This document shows positions 56,863 to 64,000 of a stretch of DNA of 64,000 nucleotides, in pieces. Origin of the DNA: Allacma fusca (taxonomy: Eukaryota; Arthropoda; Collembola; Symphypleona; Sminthuridae); NCBI GenBank assembly GCA_947179485.1, contig OX359246.1, positions 29,884,001-29,948,000 of the forward strand. The letters are read 5' to 3'. The first letter of the stretch is position 1. Every line of letters begins with the position of its first letter. The notes under the pieces are model-generated. The model was not told the DNA's origin, did not search any database, and worked only from the letters and a program-made list of their open reading frames with translations. The position numbers and the translations under genes are program-made.

Positions 56863-59800
56863 TTCTAAATCAGGATTTTATTAGTGCCTGTGCCTGTATT
56901 ACCTGTAAATGTAAATGTACGAATTTGAACTAATTACAGGAGAGAAGGTTAGGTCAGAGTGTGTACAAGGAGTCACTTGTTGTTGTGAAAAATTATATGG
57001 CTACATGGGAAAAGTAAGGTGAAGGAACTTTCACTCTTGAGATGAAAAGCTCTGGCGCTCCCACATTTTCACTTGTTTGCTTCTTCCCTTCTGATCATGC
57101 TCAAGAGCTTCTATACGAGAGGGGCCGAGTCGAGGAGCATCAGAACTTTCACTATGTACAGTCAAACCTGTGATTATCCCTGTAATGCCTTCCTGGGGAC
57201 TCCCTAATTTGACCAGTAGGGACAGTGACCACTACACTTATCACAGGAGAAAGTAGAATGTGACTGTCCATATGCACTTTATTCCCACGGATAAAAATAC
57301 AAGGAGGTACATACTAAAATTAGGGGACACTTATACAGAGGTCCCACTGTGCACTAGCATGTGGGTATTAAGCTGCACATTTTGGACTGTATTGGCTGAG
57401 CATGCATGCTGGTAATAAAAATAATTATTATAGACGCACAAGCATCTACACATGCATTTAATATGACAATCCCACACGGATACGAAATTGTACTTTTTAT
57501 ACATTCTACTCAATCGTACTAGAATAATTGTTATCTGTGCATTGCCTTTTCCTAATGTAGACCGTAAAACAGAATGAGATCAAACTTTGACTCTTATAAT
57601 GACATATGTTCATTCGAGGAGAAAAATTATCCTGTAAGCGGAAATTGCTCTGCTCAAATGCTCCGTTAAAAGAAGGTTCTTATAAGGGATCTTCCTGATT
57701 TCCTGTCCATATCCACAGCCAGTTTGGGTAACAAGTGTAGCATGAACATGGCTGTTTTATCTAAATATTTGCTGATCTCAGTCGTATGAGCAAGCAGGGA
57801 ATTTTTATGATGAATAAAACTGAGTCTGTGCTTAATGCATATTTTTGCATTTGTGGCCTGGCTGTTTTGTGTAATTGACATACAAAAGTGAAAGCATACT
57901 TTCCCTATAGTAGATTCAGGTAGCTATAGGTAACTGTAAGGGGATTTTGTCTGTATGAAAAATATTATGATCATTTCCTTCTGCATGTTTTTGTTCCCAA
58001 TGTACATTTTACAACTTGTGAGAGCGTGTTTTTAGTACATTACAAGAGTCTTTGCTGCTCTTTATAGAGAGAATCCGTCCCAGAGCTTGAAATTCGTTTC
58101 AATAGGTGACGCTTAGCTTGTGAAGGTGTTTTTAGTGGAAGTCGAATATTTCTACATATGAATCGCAAGGTTATAGGGAATCGAAGGAAATACACATATT
58201 GGAGTTGCACAACACTTTTTGAAGGAGTACTCTTTAAAAAAGGATTCTCCTTGCAGGGATCATTTTGATATCGTACTTACCCACGTACTTTCATATTGTT
58301 TTGCATTTATGATAATTACATAACAATAAACGTAGGAACTCTCACTTTTAGAGGTCCCTGAGAGCAGCCAAATTTAATTGTATGCTCTAATAACTATGAA
58401 TGCTACCAATATCTACTGTAGTGTGTGCTCTCTTTTTAGAGGAGCCAGACTTGTAACAGCGCACTCTGAATAAAGTCATTATTAATTATTCAATTGAGTA
58501 GCTGTTTTGTTTCTGTGTCAACGTGTGAAAAATAAGTAGTACACAATCTAATGCTAATTGCTTCATTTTGGGACCCTGTTATATAGAAGACTCCATATAT
58601 AGTTTGTATAGGAAACATTATTTTATAAGTAGTTCTTATACAGTGAACTATGACAGTCCCTTGTAAGGGGAAGATTGCACAGTAACCTTTGAAGCTCATT
58701 ACAAAGGGTTTATATGATTCTGCACAATAGCAAATAATTTTATTGTAATACCCCAAGAGAAAATACATGTACGAAAAGTGACCAGTAAATATAAAGGATT
58801 TTATTTCAAGCAATCCTTTGAACGCGCTTGCACGACAGCTCTCTCTCTCTCTCTCTTTCTCTGATGTTGTCTTTTCGAAATAGATTTGCTAAATTGTGGG
58901 GGACTCAATATTTTTTTACCGTCCCCCTTTTTTATGGGCTAACGGAGTTACATATATCGTTTCTTGTTACCCTGTACGTACTGTATATGTAACATATTTC
59001 ATGTGTATGTATGTGTACCGATTCAAACTCAATTTTAAAATAATAATTTCAATGTGTGTTGTTTGTTCTCAGGTATTGTGCTTTTGACAATTTTCTCGTT
59101 TTATCTGGTACATTATTTTTCTGCGTACTCTGCAATTTCCATTTCTTGTCATATTCGAAAGTGCAATTCCCGAGTCTTATTAGGAGTACTATATAGGGGT
59201 ACAATAACACGGGATGACATATGTGCATCCAATTCTTACTCTCAGAGAAACTTGCCTATTTGGCACAACGGGTTCCTTCCAGTGGGTTTGCTTGTATGAT
59301 GAAAATTTTTGTGTTTTTTAAATTTTCCAGAGGGGAACTAGTATTGGGAAAGACTCGTTATATCATACCATGAAAACAAATTTGATCAACAAACTCAAGG
59401 ACAGAGGTTACCAAATTAGTGGGGAATTATTCTGCGAAGACTTACAAGGTGAAAGTAAAGGTCGGGATATGGATATTCGCCTGCAGACACAAAAATAAAC
59501 ATTTACAACTCATCCAACTTCGAGGATAGAAATGCATCTTAATCAAACTAATTAAGTAAAGGTGGAGGGAAAAGTTATTTATGGTCTCTGCATCCAATAA
59601 TTAAAATCAAGTTTCAATATCAAAGAAATTAGCACTATGTACAAAGGGTTATGTATTAGTACACGTGGCGTGTCTCAATAGAAATCTTTCTCTTGCATTC
59701 ATTGCCCGTATTTCAGATTAAAACGATGTCACCAATTAGCACAAAACATTTAGTCCCATGAAACAATTACTTTGAAGTTATGGTTTGCTTTTCGTTGTTG

Positions 59801-62800
59801 CGAAAACAAAAAACCAAATATTTCTTTTAAATCAAAGTATTGGATTGCTGGTATTCTGTAGGGGATATATACATGGACCATAAATTGTATACTTTTCTCA
59901 TGGAATGACATTTGGATTGAAGAAACATTTGGTTCTAGGTTTCTATTTTTGAGTATTCTCGAAACTGTGTCTGTTCTGTGTCGTGATGTCGACTGTTACG
60001 CGGAAAAACTCCTGTAGAGCATTTGCCAATAAAGGTGTATCCAAATGTTTGAAACTCATTCCATGACGGTAACGGGCTTGAACATACACCCTGGATTGGA
60101 TTTATTTTAAGGGAAAATATATATTTCAACTCCATAAATTGCATTGATCCTTTCAGAAAATCGTAAACCAAAGGTTCTATGGTTACCTTTGTGTTTAGCA
60201 TATGTATGTGGATACTGTAGCTGGACAAAAACTGGAACTACTCTTCATCCCAAAGGTAGGTCCCTATCCCAGATCTGGGGTGCAAAATTAAAATGAGAAA
60301 TATAAGCACGGGTATAGGCTAGTGCTGAAAATCATTTTGGGTTAGAATGGAAATCTAACCAGGGCTATCAAATTGCTGTTCCTGAAATTACCCACGCCTA
60401 GAAGGTTTAAGGGTAAATATATTCCGGTCGTAATAGTTGCATATTCAATTATTCTGCACTGTTGGTGTAGATGTATCTATCTATTTTGGAAGTAGAACAT
60501 TTAATTTCCGTGAAAAATAGTTTAATTCCAGAGTGTGTTAAATGCCGCGATTCCGAGTTTCAAAAGAGGCTTAGTTCTTATCAAGCTTGTTTTCAAGTGG
60601 CATGGCAATTCACACATGTCCTTACATTCGTGTGCGTAAGCGCATATCTAGGGGGTGTAGAGGAATGTATTGGGCTTCCTATGCTAGAGCAATGTTTATA
60701 TAGGCAGGCCGTCCCCTGTGCTGGTATAGCCTGTGTAGGATTATAGACAGGCAACTTGTCACCACTAGCCTTGGGGGATAGGGGCAGAGATTTTAAATTG
60801 AAATTATGGGCTCATAAGGGGGGTTCAGAAGGTTTAAATATTATACATAAAATCTGGGCTAGGATGACATAAAAGCCCACCTTCGCCACATCCTTTTGAA
60901 ATAAGTTTCCATACAGTTAACGTTTTCATTTGGTTGTAATTCATTTTGATAAGTTTACAATTCTACAACTCCTTCTCATTGTGTCTCTGTGAATCCACTG
61001 AAGTTGAAATGAAATGGCATTAGACTTCCGAATCGCTCGTTTGTCTTCATAACTTGTGAGGGATGATTTGATTTCCTGCTGCAAGTAGAGTTTGCAAAGG
61101 CGTTTATTGCTCTTTGGTAGAAAGTCTACTGTTTTTTAAACTTCAATATTGCAATTACAAAATACTAGATACAAATGCATTTAAACTAAAAAGAAATACT
61201 TTCCCCGCAGCCAAAATACAGAATCATAAATTCTTGATTGCAGTACATCTAAAAGTATGAACTACTTTTTTTAACTCCAGAAATCGAAAATACAAACTTT
61301 AAAGCACAAATGTTTTTCAAATGTTATTTGAGTATACTTTAATTATACGGTGTTTGTTGAAATGCTCAAGGTTTTCCTTTTAACGAATACACGTACGATT
61401 ATTGGTTCAAGTAACATAAATCATGAAAGTTTGAATTTTATGGAGGTTATAAAACCATTATAATTCTCAACTTCCTGTAAAATACAAAGCGCAGAATATA
61501 TTTGAAGCCTTACAAAACATAGAAAATGAAAACTACAAAATACATACAATCGTCCGGTGAAAACGGAAATTAGAATAGAAAATGCATTTAAGCTACAATC
61601 TGTTTTAAATAATTACATGTATTTCAGAAAGATTAATCCCAATTACATTGTAAGCTTAAATCTAATTTGTCCTTTAGCATTCCTACATAAATATCTACTG
61701 TATTTCAAAGCTTTAGGGATTCATGTACGGAATAGCATAAAAAATTCAAAGCACTTTTGAGGATTTTATCTCTTCAAAGGATTAATTTTGAAAGTTTCTC
61801 CCGTGCAGAATAATTCTCAAACATGAAATTAGAATTGGCCAGACAAATTCAATTTACAATATATTCAGTTTCTCTCCCGAGTTCAGAAATGTTGTGGAAA
61901 GGAGGCTGTCAACTTGTCCAGGACATTTGTACAGCACGGGTTGTCTTCATTGATTATAATTTAATTACCCCAGTTCATATTACTCCCGACATGTACTTCA
62001 CCATTTCTTGAGGTCCAATTGATTCAGTCCAAATTTATTCATTAAGTAATTGGTGGGGCGTGAATAGTTCCTACACAATTCAATTGCATATGTTGACTTT
62101 TCAGGTTAACTCCCAGTCCTGGGGTTCATCAGTTAGACCTACGAATGTTTGACCTACAATAGTTATAATGAAGTGCGAGAATTTCCAGGAATATCTGAAT
62201 CAACAGCATTGATAATGTTGAAGTGTCTCTTAAAAAAAAATCCAATCGGGGCTTTCATCACAAGGAAATTTTCCCCTGGAAACTTGCCGCTACGTGGAAC
62301 ATTCCCTGTACGTAGACACTCAAAAATCCTGCCTTGATTGTACGTACATAAGCACACGTAACGTCTGGAAATGTGGCGGCTTCAGGAGCATGTGTAAACT
62401 CTCATTGTAAAAGGGTTAGCAGGTGTCAAAGATTAGTTTTGACGTCTGAGCGGAACTTTGTTATCGAGTTTAGGAGGAAGTTTATAGGAATTTAACTTTT
62501 GGCGAAGCTCTCTAATCAGCATCTTGTTTGGATTCCAAAGTTGTTTACTTTCGAGATGCTAAAACAACGTCCATCCATCCACATAAAACTCAAAATAACT
62601 CTTGCAAGTCCTTTGAACTTGAGAGTCTGAGGATTGGGCTGTCAGTTATTGTGGATCGATCTGGAAACTTAAAAATGAATCCCCAATTTTTATCTGCAAG
62701 TGGATTGATATTGAGTGAAATTTATAAATTGTCTCCCACAAATAAAATCTTGGGCTTCCTGGAAAGTTCAATTCCCATTTCAAGGTGCATATATACAATA

Positions 62801-64000
62801 TACAAAAAAAATACGAAGGAAAGTTTCTATAAAAGAAGCAAACAGAAATAAACCATACCTTGTTTTTCGTCGGAGGATTCTTTCAACATGAAATAGCTTT
62901 TAGAGTATTCATTTTTTATTTCATCGGAACATTTTCACAGGCTCCCGTATACGAAAAAAGAACAAGGTTTGCCATTATTGTTTAAAATCCTAAAGCATGG
63001 CATTATTCTCAAGGGATAAATCGACTTTGAGATTATTGTTCCCTATTATCAAATTCGACGTGTAAAAATCCTCTATACTGTAATTTCTTGAGGGGAAAGG
63101 GCCCCAGGAACATTATAGTTCATGGACTCTCCAAATATATTTGCATAAAAAAAATATTTTACAAAGGAGAAACTATCAATTTTTCTGTCAAGGAAATAGC
63201 TTCACAATGACAGTTACAAGTGACATGATCCCGACGACCCGGCTTCGATCCTCAAAATCCATTCATCCTCAATGAAGCGTAGATTGAGTAAGGTCATGTG
63301 CAAATCCCCATTGATTCTCAAAAAATTTGGGGTAGGTTCGAAAAATCTATGCATAGAAACTCTTTAGAGCTGGATCATTGACCAAACAAAAGGCTCCATG
63401 TTCTTTCATGGGTTATGAGCTCCAACTCCTTTCCCAATTACAATTCCCGTCACATACATACATACATACATACATTCCCCAAACAAAACATTCACAACTG
63501 ACCTTCACAACTTGGCTCTGCAAAAAGGAAATATGTATCCCAGAACAACAACATTTTGTCAACAATAATAATTATTATTACAAAAACGAATCCCAGCAGG
63601 CTAAAATTACACCAATCCCATACAATAAAAGTCCAAGGTCAATGTTATCGTGAAGCTGCTTTATTTTTGTAGTTCAAAATAACTGTCCCGGAGCTTAAAA
63701 GTCCCCTCAGGTTTTTATGGGGAAAAAAAGGATCTAACCTTAGAAAATACATAATTGTACTTAATTATGGATAAGTACGTCTGGATCTTTGAAAATAGTC
63801 CTTTTGTAAGCACAGAGACTTGTGAGCTTCTCATAGGAACAGCAACTCGGAGGGGTACAGAATAAGTCTGTATAGAAGCTCAAAATGGAATTGAAAGACA
63901 TTCAAACAATATAATTATCTGCTTGGGATTGGGAGCACAAAAGGAGCCAGATGCATAGGAACAATTGATGAGTGTCATCTAAATCTAACTCAAGGCTTGG
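56863..64000. other. Right end of window, no gene seen
   Basis: 7.1 kb with no supported exon, on either strand, that carries the tetraspan or receptor signatures. It includes a short CT microsatellite at 58,840-58,856 and (CATA)n at about 63,453-63,475. Short open frames are scattered and not protein-like. The region may be an intron of, or spacer to, a gene outside the window. Confidence 0.4.

Overview
The window is eukaryotic nuclear DNA, AT-rich and dense in repeats. Genes are split by GT-AG introns, polyadenylation-type AATAAA signals are common, and several transposon classes are present. An arthropod is the best fit. The split 382-residue multi-membrane receptors and the array of small four-membrane-segment proteins would suit a non-insect hexapod such as a springtail, but the species cannot be fixed from sequence alone.

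Left part (1-15,569): a decayed chemoreceptor-like gene (copy A, 2,206-3,277) lies among two hAT-like MITEs with perfect 8-bp target duplications (560-1,890 and 3,457-4,392). A full-length 9.75-kb Ty3/Gypsy-type LTR retrotransposon then runs on the minus strand (5,823-15,569). Its two 556-bp LTRs look identical, so it is very young, but pol is interrupted by a frame break in the integrase region.

Middle part (16,301-35,847): a tandem segmental duplication. The ancestral unit was a chemoreceptor-like gene (+), one tetraspan gene (+) and two or three tetraspan genes (-). Block 1 (16,301 to about 23,680) keeps receptor B, tetraspan T1 and T3, while T5 is dead. Block 2 (26,463 to about 35,370) keeps receptor C, T2 and T6, while T4 is dead. 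The two minus-strand paralogues have therefore been lost reciprocally, so the locus as a whole keeps one working copy of each. MITEs that inserted in only one block leave an empty site in the other, which dates them after the duplication.

Right part (33,628-56,862): four more minus-strand tetraspan genes (T7, T8, T9, T10), with introns growing longer toward the right. Almost all members share four exons: a short CC/W-containing first exon, a loop exon, a 92-nt third exon and a last exon ending in a W-V-x(3)-H-x(2)-E-like motif. I predicted all gene structures by splice signals, reading phase and paralogue comparison. From 56,863 to 64,000 no gene could be supported.

Functionally, the receptors look like ligand-gated or chemosensory 7-TM proteins of the insect gustatory/odorant type. 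The tetraspans resemble small arthropod membrane proteins of the DUF4728/pasiflora kind. Both assignments rest on general appearance, not on a search. Whether receptor and tetraspan genes work together is only suggested by their co-duplication.
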